From the NCBI GenBank assembly GCA_017656135.1, contig JACDOJ010000001.1, forward strand, positions 124,001 to 188,000: a stretch of DNA of 64,000 bases. The letters run 5' to 3'. The position numbers and the translations under genes were made by a program. This DNA comes from Bacillota bacterium (GTDB lineage Bacteria > Bacillota > UBA5301). Numbering within the stretch: position 1 is the stretch's first letter; every line of letters starts with the position of its first letter. Shown one piece after another: positions 24,168 to 32,300 of the stretch. The notes below the pieces were generated by a model that was not told where the DNA came from, made no database searches, and saw only the letters and a program-made list of their open reading frames with translations.

Positions 24168-25010
24168 ATCCGGGAAATACACGTCGATAAAATAGTTGCG
24201 GTAGTCCGGGAGCTCTGTATCGAAGCCAACTACACCTTGGCTCCGGGGATGGAGGAAGCTCTGGCCCGGGCCAGGGAGGCGGAAGAGTCTCCCGTCGGCC
24301 GCGGAATCATCGAAGAGCTACAGGCCAATGTGGCCTTGGCTAAGGAGGAAGCCATTCCGGTCTGCCAGGATACCGGCATGGCAATAGTTTACGTCGAACT
24401 GGGCCAGGATGTCCATATCACCGGGGGAAACCTGTACCTCGCCATCGATGAGGGGGTTCGGCAAGGCTATGAACAGGGATACTTGCGTAAGTCCATCGTG
24501 GCTGACCCCTTGAGGCGGGAGAACACTGGAGATAACACCCCGGCTTTCATCCGGGTTCAGGTGGTGCCCGGAGATAAGCTGCGCATCCATCTCCTACCCA
24601 AAGGCGGTGGCAGTGAGAACGTCAGCCGCCTGGCCATGCTCAAGCCGGCCCAAGGTGTGGCCGGGGTGAAAAAATTCGTCCTGGAAACCCTGGATTTGGC
24701 AGGAGGGAACGCCTGTCCGCCTTATTTGGTCGGCGTTGGGATAGGCGGGACCTTTGATGAGTGTGCCTTCCTGGCTAAACGGGCCTTGATGCGGGAGGTG
24801 GGTAGGCCTAACCCTCAAGAACACTTGGCCCGGTTGGAAGAGGAACTCCTTGAGGCCATCAATGACCTGGGCATCGGACCTCAGGGTTTCGGGGGCCGCC
24901 AGACGGCCCTGGCCGTCCACGTGGAGTCTCTTCCGACCCACATCGCCTGTCTGCCGGTGGCAGTGAACTTGAGCTGTCACGCCCTGCGCCACCGGAGCAG
25001 GGAGGTCTAG
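24168..25010 (+). CDS. Class I fumarate hydratase, alpha subunit, apparent AUC start
   Basis: The larger subunit of the two-part [4Fe-4S] fumarase or tartrate-dehydratase type, interconverting fumarate and malate. IPVCQDTGMAIVYVELGQDVHI carries a cluster Cys. KGGGSENVSRLAMLKPAQG and ACPPYLVGVGIGGTFDECA are the other conserved blocks with cluster cysteines. The track start at 24237 truncates the family N-terminus. The frame upstream reads REIHVDKIVAVVRELCIEANYTL, exactly like homologues, but has no ATG/GTG/TTG. TTAGGAGGG (24153-24161) is 6 nt before ATC 24168, the position of the expected Met. About 280 aa. Family sure, start codon unusual. Confidence 0.87.
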   Translation: MREIHVDKIVAVVRELCIEANYTLAPGMEEALARAREAEESPVGRGIIEELQANVALAKEEAIPVCQDTGMAIVYVELGQDVHITGGNLYLAIDEGVRQGYEQGYLRKSIVADPLRRENTGDNTPAFIRVQVVPGDKLRIHLLPKGGGSENVSRLAMLKPAQGVAGVKKFVLETLDLAGGNACPPYLVGVGIGGTFDECAFLAKRALMREVGRPNPQEHLARLEEELLEAINDLGIGPQGFGGRQTALAVHVESLPTHIACLPVAVNLSCHALRHRSREV

Positions 25011-25012
25011 AG

Positions 25013-25561
25013 ATGCTGAAGATCACAACTCCCTTAACAGATGAAACCGTCTGCAAGCTACGCACCGGAGATCGGGTCTTGCTCTCTGGCACGGTGTATA
25101 CCGCTCGGGATGCGGCTCACGCTCGGTTTATGGAGGCTTTCGAGAGAGGGGAGGATCTGCCCTTCCCCCTGGAAGGAGCGGTCATTTACTATGTTGGTCC
25201 GGCTCCGGCCAAACCCGGCCGGGTCATCGGGTCGGCCGGTCCGACCACCAGCGGCCGGATGGATGTCTATACTCCCGCTTTGTTAGAGCGGGGATTGAAG
25301 GGAATGATCGGTAAAGGTTCCCGTTCCCGCCAAGTTCGAGAGGCTATAACCGCTGCCAAAGCCGTGTATTTTGCCGCCACCGGAGGAGCTGCGGCCTTGC
25401 TGGCCAAGTGCATAATGGAGACGGAAATTATTGCCTATCCAGAGCTGGGGCCCGAGGCGGTGCGGCGGCTGGAGGTTCGCGACTTGCCTTTGACGGTGGT
25501 CAACGATATCTACGGCGGTGACCTCTACGAGGAGGGCCGAAAGAGGTACGCCCGGCTATAA
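25013..25561 (+). CDS. Class I fumarate hydratase, beta subunit
   Basis: 182 aa, the C-terminal part of class I fumarase as a separate subunit. Typical blocks are LRTGDRVLLSGTVYTARDAAHARF, IYYVGPAPAKPGRVIGSAGPTTSGRMD and GMIGKGSRSRQVREAI, the last with the catalytic-loop residues. It begins 2 nt after the alpha-subunit stop, so a heterodimer or heterotetramer is expected. It may supply fumarate/malate interconversion in a partial or reductive TCA cycle. Confidence 0.92.
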   Translation: MLKITTPLTDETVCKLRTGDRVLLSGTVYTARDAAHARFMEAFERGEDLPFPLEGAVIYYVGPAPAKPGRVIGSAGPTTSGRMDVYTPALLERGLKGMIGKGSRSRQVREAITAAKAVYFAATGGAAALLAKCIMETEIIAYPELGPEAVRRLEVRDLPLTVVNDIYGGDLYEEGRKRYARL

Positions 25562-25569
25562 CCTAACAG

Positions 25570-26442
25570 CTAGAACTTGAGAATGATATCCAGAGTGGTC
25601 TCCTTTGAGGCCGGCTCTCCTTGAGGAGCAGGCCAAGGGGCTGTTATTTTCGTGGTTAGGCTGGTGTAGCCGGAGGTCAGCGTCAAAGTGCTCCCTCCAG
25701 TTCCCACCAGCTTTGCTGAGCTGAAGAGCTCCGAATTCAGCCACAAGGACCAGTTGGTGTTGGCGGCAATTAGAAAGACAAGATTATCACTTTCGAGGTA
25801 CGCTCGGCCTGGTTCTCCCAGGCTTTTTTTGCGCACCTTAAGCTCGAGGGGGCTATTTAGGCAGGCGGCCCAGCGGGGCACTTCCAAAGCCAGGGTCACC
25901 GTAATCGTTCCCGCCAGTTCCCCGTCGGTATAGAACCTCACTAGAACTTCTGCCTGATACTGGCCGGGTGGGGTGAGCAACGGCACCATAGCCGTAAACT
26001 GGATTCCGGGAGCGGGACCTTCGTCCTCCCGGCCCTCCCAAATCCAAGAGCCCTGCACCCAGTCGAGCCTGGCCCCAGGGAGCTGGTTTCCGTTTGGGCC
26101 AATCAGCCCCGATTGGAGCTCAGCGCTGACCTGTACATCCCCCAGATTCAAATTTTTAAGGCGGAGCATCACCGGGTAGGTTGTGTACTTGACCACTGCA
26201 GCCGGCAGGGAGTAGAGATTGGTTTTGGCGGTCTCGATGAATCGGTCTCTCGGGCCGCCTTCCAGTTGAATGATGATGGGCCGAGAGGCCTGCACAGGCA
26301 GGGAGAGCGCCAGGACCAGGCTGAGCCAGAGAAAGGGGAACCTCTTAGGAACATAGGTACCCGGTTCCCGGTGCTGGGGCTGCTTATTGGAGGTCAGCCC
26401 TTTTTTGATAAGACCCAGCAAACGTCTGTAGAGTGGCATCAT
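25570..26442 (-). CDS. Exported or membrane-anchored beta-rich protein, unknown function
   Basis: About 290 aa. A basic N-terminus of about 33 residues precedes a hydrophobic segment (FPFLWLSLVLALSLPVQA), which would act as a late signal peptide or anchor. The rest is beta-strand rich with few Cys, e.g. FTAMVPLLTPPGQYQAEVLVRFYTDGELAGTITVTLALEV, which resembles an Ig-like or pilus-subunit fold. GGGGGAGG on the minus strand supports ATG 26442. It is convergent with the fumarase genes. I do not recognise a family. Confidence 0.72.
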   Translation of the reverse strand: MMPLYRRLLGLIKKGLTSNKQPQHREPGTYVPKRFPFLWLSLVLALSLPVQASRPIIIQLEGGPRDRFIETAKTNLYSLPAAVVKYTTYPVMLRLKNLNLGDVQVSAELQSGLIGPNGNQLPGARLDWVQGSWIWEGREDEGPAPGIQFTAMVPLLTPPGQYQAEVLVRFYTDGELAGTITVTLALEVPRWAACLNSPLELKVRKKSLGEPGRAYLESDNLVFLIAANTNWSLWLNSELFSSAKLVGTGGSTLTLTSGYTSLTTKITAPWPAPQGEPASKETTLDIILKF

Positions 26443-26484
26443 CTGCACCTCCCCCGGAATAGTTAGTATTAGGATATGCAGGGC

Positions 26485-26543
26485 TTGTCCCAGTTATACA
26501 TAGGGAAAACCGGGTTTTATGTGGAAAACCCTTCTTGGGACAA
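26485..26543. repeat. 8-bp inverted repeat before the importer operon
   Basis: TTGTCCCA (26485-26492) and TGGGACAA (26536-26543) are perfect reverse complements flanking a run with AAAACCGGGTTTT. It lies in the gap between divergent genes, just before the ribosome binding site of the importer's first gene. Confidence 0.4.
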
Positions 26544-26568
26544 ATAGTTACAGGGAGGCACATTTAGT

Positions 26569-27405
26569 TTGAGCGGATATCGATTGTTCCCCCAGACCCT
26601 GGTGGATGGGGCCAAACGCATTGTTGAGATTCCCAAACGTCCCACCAGAATCATCTCTCTCTCCCCTGGCATCACTGAACTGCTTTTTTCAGTGGGTGCA
26701 GGTAAACAGGTAGTGGCGGTCACGACTTGGTGCAATTACCCGGAGGCCGTCAAGTCGCTGCCGAAAGTCGGCGACATGAACGTGAATCTGGAGTTGGTGG
26801 TGTCTCTGAATCCGGACCTGATTGTGGCCGACGGTTCCTTGCAGCCGGCCACCGCCGAGCGTCTGGATAAATTGGGCCTGCCGGTGTTTGTCATTAATCC
26901 TAAGGATATCGCCGGGATCTTAGATTCTCTGGAGCTCTTGGGTCGGGTTACCGGGAACATCGACACCAGCCAGGACCTGGTCACTGAATTGACCCAGCTA
27001 CTTAGCAAGACCCGGCGCCGGGTGGAATCCGGGCCTCTTGCAGAAAAGCCGGTTTCCGTGTTGGTGCTCTTTGGGACAGACCAGCTTTACAGCGCCGGAA
27101 GGGGGACTTTTTTGGACCAAGCCATCACTAGGGCCGGCGGCTACAATATAGCCAGAGAGGCCGAAGGTTCCTGGCCGCTTTTAAGTGAGGAGTTTGTGCT
27201 GGCTGCAGATCCGGAAGTGGTGCTCTTAACCTACGGTAGTCCTCAGGATTTGGCAAGCCGTCCAAACTGGCAAGGGGTGGCGGCGGTCCAGAACAGGCAG
27301 ATCCACTCCATCGATCCGGACCGGTTCAGCCGGCCCACTGCCAGACTCATCCGGGGGATACCTGAGCTCTATGAGCTTTTCTTGGCGGTGAGGGGGCAGA
27401 AATAG
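26569..27405 (+). CDS. BtuF/FhuD-like substrate-binding protein without signal peptide
   Basis: 278 aa of the cluster A-III binding-protein fold used for corrinoids, heme or ferric siderophores. IPKRPTRIISLSPGITELLFSVGAGKQVVAVTTWCNYP is the family's first lobe; the helix-rich linker and second lobe (YSAGRGTFLDQAITRAGGYNIA) follow. The mature domain starts at once: there is no signal peptide or lipobox, and a TAG at 26545 in frame blocks extension. GGGAGG supports TTG 26569. It leads an operon with permease and ATPase, so either a signal was lost or the start is mis-sequenced. Confidence 0.85.
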   Translation: MSGYRLFPQTLVDGAKRIVEIPKRPTRIISLSPGITELLFSVGAGKQVVAVTTWCNYPEAVKSLPKVGDMNVNLELVVSLNPDLIVADGSLQPATAERLDKLGLPVFVINPKDIAGILDSLELLGRVTGNIDTSQDLVTELTQLLSKTRRRVESGPLAEKPVSVLVLFGTDQLYSAGRGTFLDQAITRAGGYNIAREAEGSWPLLSEEFVLAADPEVVLLTYGSPQDLASRPNWQGVAAVQNRQIHSIDPDRFSRPTARLIRGIPELYELFLAVRGQK

Positions 27406-28437
27406 TTGGGAGCAGAGAAAAAGAACCTGTATATCACAGTGGTTCTCCTGCTCCTGCCGGTGGTCATCATCATCGCAGTGGCCACAGGTCCCGTCAGGCT
27501 GCCCTGGCCCCAGACGGCCGCCATCATCTGGACCGCCCTCACCGGTGGTGATCTCTCTCGCTTTGGCGCGAACAGTCTCATCGTCTTCAACTTGCGCTTG
27601 CCGAGGGTGTTACTCTCGGCAGCAGTAGGGGCCGCTCTCTCAGTCTCCGGTGCAGCTTTTCAGGCTCTTTTCCGTAACCCTCTGGCCGACCCCTATGTAG
27701 TTGGGGTCAGTGCCGGGGCTGCCTTAGGTGCCACGGTGGCTATCGGTTTTGGATTGGCTTTTGCCGGTTCTCAGGTTTTGGCCACTAGCATTCTGGCTTT
27801 CGTCGGGGCACTGGGGGTGAGTTACCTGGTCTACCGGATCTCCCGGGGGGCCGGAGCTCTTTCCAGCTTAGTACTGCTTTTGGCTGGGATGGCGGTGAGT
27901 GCCTTTCTCTCGGCGCTGATCTCCCTGATCATGGTCTTGGAGAGCCGCAACCTCTCAGAGACGGTTTTCTGGTTGATGGGGGGCTTCACCGGCCGGGGCT
28001 GGCGGGAGTTGTTCTTGGCTTTACCCCTGATTTTTGCCGGCACAGCCGGGCTCTGGTTTCTCCATAAGGAACTGAACCTGCTGCTTTTACCGGAGGACGA
28101 GGCTAGGAGCCTGGGGTTGAATGTGGCCCGGATGAAGGCTGTGGTTTTGGGGTTAGGCAGCCTTTTGGCGGCTGCGGCTGTGGCCGTCAGCGGTTTGATT
28201 GGTTTCGTGGGTCTGATCGTGCCTCACTTAGTCCGGCTTATTACCGGTCCGGACCACCGCTACCTTCTGGTTGGCTCCTTTTTGACCGGAGCGGTTCTTT
28301 TGGTTCCTGCTGATCTGATTGCCAGGACCTGGCTCGCTCCTCTGGAGCTTCCGGTAGGCGCGATCACCTCTCTCTTCGGGGGGCCTTTCTTTTTGTATCT
28401 GCTCCTGAAAGCCAAAAAAGAAGGCAGAGGTTTTTGA
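27406..28437 (+). CDS. BtuC/FecCD-family ABC permease
   Basis: 343 aa with about ten hydrophobic segments. NLRLPRVLLSAAVGAALSVSGAAFQALFRNPLADPYVVGVSAGAALGA is the family hallmark, and GFVGLIVPHLVRLITGPDHR is the cytoplasmic coupling region. TTG 27406 directly follows the binding protein's stop, behind GAGGGGG. The cargo is likely cobalamin, heme or an iron chelate; the sequence alone does not decide. Confidence 0.9.
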   Translation: MGAEKKNLYITVVLLLLPVVIIIAVATGPVRLPWPQTAAIIWTALTGGDLSRFGANSLIVFNLRLPRVLLSAAVGAALSVSGAAFQALFRNPLADPYVVGVSAGAALGATVAIGFGLAFAGSQVLATSILAFVGALGVSYLVYRISRGAGALSSLVLLLAGMAVSAFLSALISLIMVLESRNLSETVFWLMGGFTGRGWRELFLALPLIFAGTAGLWFLHKELNLLLLPEDEARSLGLNVARMKAVVLGLGSLLAAAAVAVSGLIGFVGLIVPHLVRLITGPDHRYLLVGSFLTGAVLLVPADLIARTWLAPLELPVGAITSLFGGPFFLYLLLKAKKEGRGF

Positions 28438-29702
28438 TGGAGATTTGCTGCAAGGACTTGAGCATAAAATATGCTTCGGCTCCGATTCTGGCCGGAGTGA
28501 CTTTTGAAATAAAAGCTGGGGATTTTGTGGGAATCATCGGACCCAATGGCTCTGGGAAAACCACCCTGCTTAAGGCCATTGCCGGCATCCTAGCCCCGAC
28601 TCAAGGTGCTGTGGAGGTGGACGGCAGGCCTTTAAAGGAGTATTCTCCTCAGGAACTGGCTGCACTTTTTGGGGTCGTGCCCCAGAAAAGCGGCACCGAA
28701 TTCGCCTTCACGGTGCGGGAAATGGTCTCCATGGGTCTCTACAGCCAGGCCAAAGAGGCCAGAGGAAGACGCTCCCAAAGGCTGTCTCAGCGGGTCCAGT
28801 GGGCGCTGGCTGAGATGGACCTGGTGGAGCTGGCAGAGCGTCCGGTGACTGTTTTGAGCGGCGGGGAATGGCAACGGGTGTTGATCGCCAGGGCTCTGGC
28901 CCAGAATCCTCAGGCCCTGCTTTTAGATGAGGTCACCACCCACCTGGATATCCGGTATAAGACTGAGATCCTGGAGAAGGTCAAAAGCCTCAACCGGAGC
29001 AGGGGTTTGACGGTAGTTGCTATCCTTCACGAGCTGGAGCTGGCTGCCGAGTATGCCTCTAAGCTCTTAGTTTTGAAGGACGGTCGGATTCACAGTGTGG
29101 GCCCGCCGGAAGAGGTGCTTTCTTCTCAGGTGATGAAAGAGGTATTTGGAGTTGATCTACAGGTGGTCAGAGGGGCCCGGGGAGAAATCATCCTCCAGTC
29201 TGTCCGTAGGCAGAGTAAGGGCAAGGCTGTGGCAGGCGCCGGTGGGAAAGGCCTGATTCATGTGGTTGCTGGAGGAGGAAGCGGGGTGGCCATCTTAGAG
29301 TACCTAGCTGAAAAGGGTTTCGCCCTTTCCATGGGAGCCGTAAACCGGGAGGATGCCGATTGGGTGAAGGCTAAAGAGCTTGGTATCAAGCTCTGTGAGG
29401 AAATTCCTTTTGCCCCGCTCTCGCCGGAAGTGCGGGCCAGAAATCTTCGGCTGATGGAAAAGGCTGACCTGATTGTTGTCACTGATGTGCCCTTCGGCCC
29501 TGGAAACGTAGGGAACTTGGAGGATGTCTTGGCCCTTGTGGAGATGGGCAAGGAAGCCTATCTTCTGGCTGAGCCGCCCATAGCTGAGCGGGATTTCACC
29601 GGTGGGGAGGCGACCAGGCTCTGGCAGCGCCTGGCGGAAGCCGGGGCCCGTCTCGTGCCCTCCCAGGCTCAGCTCTTGGCGGAAGTCACCGGAAAGGAGT
29701 AA
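28437..29702 (+). CDS. BtuD/FepC-like ABC ATPase fused to an extra C-terminal domain
   Basis: 421 aa. Residues 1-255 are a normal ATPase: GPNGSGKTT (about 35-43), LSGGEWQRVLIARAL, LLLDEVTTHLD, and the H-loop ILHELELA. Residues about 262-421 form a second domain that starts GLIHVVAGGGSGVAILEYLAEKG, looks Rossmann-like, and has a run DLIVVTDVPFGPGNVGNLEDV. Such fusions occur in some archaeal and clostridial corrinoid importers; the domain's job is unknown to me. ATG 28437 overlaps the permease stop by one base; TTG 28434 is possible. Confidence 0.88.
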   Translation: MEICCKDLSIKYASAPILAGVTFEIKAGDFVGIIGPNGSGKTTLLKAIAGILAPTQGAVEVDGRPLKEYSPQELAALFGVVPQKSGTEFAFTVREMVSMGLYSQAKEARGRRSQRLSQRVQWALAEMDLVELAERPVTVLSGGEWQRVLIARALAQNPQALLLDEVTTHLDIRYKTEILEKVKSLNRSRGLTVVAILHELELAAEYASKLLVLKDGRIHSVGPPEEVLSSQVMKEVFGVDLQVVRGARGEIILQSVRRQSKGKAVAGAGGKGLIHVVAGGGSGVAILEYLAEKGFALSMGAVNREDADWVKAKELGIKLCEEIPFAPLSPEVRARNLRLMEKADLIVVTDVPFGPGNVGNLEDVLALVEMGKEAYLLAEPPIAERDFTGGEATRLWQRLAEAGARLVPSQAQLLAEVTGKE

Positions 29703-29706
29703 CGGT

Positions 29707-30507
29707 TTGGAGTTTTCTGCAATAGCCAGCGGTAGTTCAGGGAATTGTATATATGTAAAGAGCAAAAGCACAGCCATACTGATTGATGCCGGGATCACCG
29801 GGAAACGCATAGTCCAGAACCTTTCGGAACTGGGCTCTTGTGCTGAAGACCTGCAGGCGGTGCTCGTTACCCACGAGCACCGGGATCACATCTCGGGAGT
29901 GGGAGTGATGGCCCGCAAGTTCGGCCTAGCCGTATACGCCAACGGCTCTACCTGGGCGGGGATGAATCCTTATATCGGGCCGATTCCTGAGAGGCAGAAA
30001 AAGATCTTTGAGAGTGGAAGCGTTTTTTGCGTCGGGGATTTGGAAGTGACGACTTTCCGCACCTCCCACGACAGCCGGGAGTCGGTAGGTTTCATTATCG
30101 ATGATGGAAAAACCCAGTTGGCTATAGCCACCGACACCGGAGTGCTTTCCCCGGAGATCCTGGGCAAGCTGAAAACCGCCGAGTACCTGCTGATCGAGTC
30201 TAACCATGATCTTACCATGCTGAAGGAAGGGAGGTACCCCTGGCATCTAAAGAAGAGGATCATGAGCGAAAAGGGGCACCTTTCCAATAAAGCGGCTGCC
30301 GCTTGTGTGGAGTTTTTGGTGAAACACGGCCGGGTGAGCCAGGGGCAAGTCCTATTGGGGCATTTAAGTCAGGAGAACAACCTGCCTGATCTGGCCCTCA
30401 AGGAAACCACCTCCCGGCTCTTAAAAGCAGGGATCAAACCAGGCAGCGATGTTCGGGTGGGCTTGGCTTTGCGGGACCGCAGAACTGCTTTGTATAAAGC
30501 GGGTTAG
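29707..30507 (+). CDS. walJ: WalJ/YycJ-type metallo-beta-lactamase-fold hydrolase
   Basis: 266 aa. The metal motif is THEHRDH (about 55-61), with later ligands in DTGVLSPE, ESNHD and LGHLSQENN. These are those of WalJ/YycJ. In Bacillus and Streptococcus this protein is linked to the WalRK cell-wall regulon and DNA repair. TTG 29707 has AAGGAG 7 nt upstream; the track start is inside the ATPase gene. It is followed by an HtrA protease and rlmH, the same order as the yycJ-yyxA-rlmH block of Bacillus, though walRK itself is not in this window. Confidence 0.88.
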   Translation: MEFSAIASGSSGNCIYVKSKSTAILIDAGITGKRIVQNLSELGSCAEDLQAVLVTHEHRDHISGVGVMARKFGLAVYANGSTWAGMNPYIGPIPERQKKIFESGSVFCVGDLEVTTFRTSHDSRESVGFIIDDGKTQLAIATDTGVLSPEILGKLKTAEYLLIESNHDLTMLKEGRYPWHLKKRIMSEKGHLSNKAAAACVEFLVKHGRVSQGQVLLGHLSQENNLPDLALKETTSRLLKAGIKPGSDVRVGLALRDRRTALYKAG

Positions 30508-30553
30508 GGCAGATGAAAAAGGTGGGGGAGAGATATCCTGGGAGGGAAAACTC

Positions 30554-31666
30554 TTGTCCACTCATTCTTCTTTTCAAAACCTCAGGTTTTGGGTGTATGT
30601 GGTCATTTCCTTGGTCCTGTTGGCTATTGGCGCGGTTTTCTTCCGTTTCTTCACCCAAGGAGGTAATGTCTCTCCACCGAACCTGAACTTCAACACCGTT
30701 CAAGTGGGTTTAGAGGAGCGGGGTAGGGAAGGCGTTTTTGATGCCACTAAGGTTGTGGAGAAAGTCGGTCCAGCGGTGGCTCAGATTAACACCAGAACTG
30801 AGCTGGTTCTCTACGACTATTTTCGCCGTCCCTACCTGAGTGAAAGTGAAGGGTTGGGTTCAGGAGTCGTCATCGAGGAGAACGGGTACATCTTAACTAA
30901 TAACCACGTGGTAGCGGGCGCCACTACCATCGAAGTAACCCTTCCTGGCAGGGAACCGGTGGAGGCCCGCTTGGTGGGTGCTGATCCCCAGACCGATTTG
31001 GCGGTGATCAAGATCTCCGACTCAGACCTGCCAGTGGCTGAGCTTGGTGACTCCACTAAACTCAAAGTGGGTGAGTCAGTGGTGGCCATCGGCAACCCCT
31101 TTGGTTTTGACAACACGGTGACAACCGGGGTCATCAGCGCTTTGGGCCGCAGTTTGGCTGTGGGTCAAAACGTCTGGTTGGAGGGGCTGATTCAGACCGA
31201 CGCCTCCATCAATCCAGGGAACAGCGGAGGGCCTCTGCTCAACGCCGAGGGCCAGGTCATAGGTATCAACACCGCCATCATCGAGCAGGCTCAGGGGATC
31301 GGGTTCTCCATCCCCATTCACATGGCGGTGGAGGTCGTCCGGGATCTGGTCAAGTACGGTAAGGTCCTGCGTTTAGGGGTTTATGCCGAAACTCTCACCA
31401 GGGAAACGGCGAGCCGCATTGAAAGGGCTGTTGGCCTGGAGATTCCGGTTACCACCGGGGTAATTGTCCTCGGGGTCAAAGAGGGGAGTCCAGCGGCTAG
31501 GGCCGGCCTCAGAGCCGGGGATGTGATTTTCGAGTTCAACGGAAAAAAGGTAGAGAGCAGAGACCAACTCTTGAAGATCACCTCAGAGCTGGATTATCGG
31601 GATCCGATTCAAATCACTGCCTTCCGGGGACGGCGGAGGCTGAGGTTAACCACTAGGTTGGAATAG
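30554..31666 (+). CDS. HtrA/DegP-like membrane-anchored serine protease
   Basis: 370 aa. One N-terminal membrane segment (about 12-33) holds the enzyme at the outer face. The trypsin-like triad is H118 (TNNHVVAGA), D148 (TDLAVIKI) and S224 (NPGNSGGPLLN). One PDZ domain follows (about 275-365, TGVIVLGVKEGSPAARAGLRAGD). TTG 30554 behind GGGAGGG places the start after the walJ stop; the track start lies inside walJ. The role is quality control of exported proteins. Confidence 0.92.
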   Translation: MSTHSSFQNLRFWVYVVISLVLLAIGAVFFRFFTQGGNVSPPNLNFNTVQVGLEERGREGVFDATKVVEKVGPAVAQINTRTELVLYDYFRRPYLSESEGLGSGVVIEENGYILTNNHVVAGATTIEVTLPGREPVEARLVGADPQTDLAVIKISDSDLPVAELGDSTKLKVGESVVAIGNPFGFDNTVTTGVISALGRSLAVGQNVWLEGLIQTDASINPGNSGGPLLNAEGQVIGINTAIIEQAQGIGFSIPIHMAVEVVRDLVKYGKVLRLGVYAETLTRETASRIERAVGLEIPVTTGVIVLGVKEGSPAARAGLRAGDVIFEFNGKKVESRDQLLKITSELDYRDPIQITAFRGRRRLRLTTRLE

Positions 31667-31688
31667 CACAAAATGGGGATTTTGGGGA

Positions 31689-32168
31689 ATGCTGCAGTTT
31701 ACTGTGATTGCCGTGGGCAAACTGAAAGAAAAGTACCTGATCCAGGCTTGTCAGGAGTACCTGAAGCGCCTGCGCCCGGCAGTCAAGGTCAGGGTCGTCG
31801 AACTCAAAGATGAGCCCTTACCTGCTATTGGTTCGCCTGATGAGGCCGGGGCTAAAGAGATAGAGGGGAAGCGCATCCTAGCTGCTCTGCCTCAGGGAGC
31901 GGTGAAAATCGCCCTGGACCCCATGGGGCGGGAGCTCTCCTCTCCGGAATTTGCCCACCTCCTAAATCAATACGCTCTCGCCGGGAGAAGCAGTTTCGCC
32001 TTCATCATTGGTGGTGGGGCGGGACTGGCTGAAACCGTGAGGAGAGCCAGTGATGAAGTCCTCTCTTTCTCCAGGCTAACTTTTCCACACCAACTTTTCC
32101 GAGTCATTCTTTTGGAACAGCTCTACCGGGCAGTGAAGATCATTCGCAATGAGCCGTATCACCGGTAA
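31689..32168 (+). CDS. rlmH: 23S rRNA pseudouridine-1915 N3-methyltransferase
   Basis: 159 aa, the SPOUT-fold enzyme that methylates pseudouridine 1915 of 23S rRNA. The SAM-binding knot is clear: FIIGGGAGLAETVRRASDEVLSFSRLTFPHQLFRVILLEQLYRA, ending with the invariant EPYHR. Length is exactly that of the family. It starts 22 nt after the HtrA stop, closing the walJ-htrA-rlmH unit. Confidence 0.97.
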   Translation: MLQFTVIAVGKLKEKYLIQACQEYLKRLRPAVKVRVVELKDEPLPAIGSPDEAGAKEIEGKRILAALPQGAVKIALDPMGRELSSPEFAHLLNQYALAGRSSFAFIIGGGAGLAETVRRASDEVLSFSRLTFPHQLFRVILLEQLYRAVKIIRNEPYHR

Positions 32169-32300
32169 ATTATTGAGGGTCTTAGGCCCAGTCCCCATCT
32201 ACCTCTTTTAAGGCAAACCGGAAATCCAGATTCATCTTTAAGTGCATGAGCAGAGTTTTAAAGCCCTTAGGTACTTCAGCGCCCAGTGGTAATCAGGGTT

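Noticed and set aside
32169-32300. Short minus-strand frame ending FRFALKEVDGDWA before the stop
   Set aside because: About 36 codons, begins after a stop, no start codon and no recognised family; could be a relic, but not supportable.
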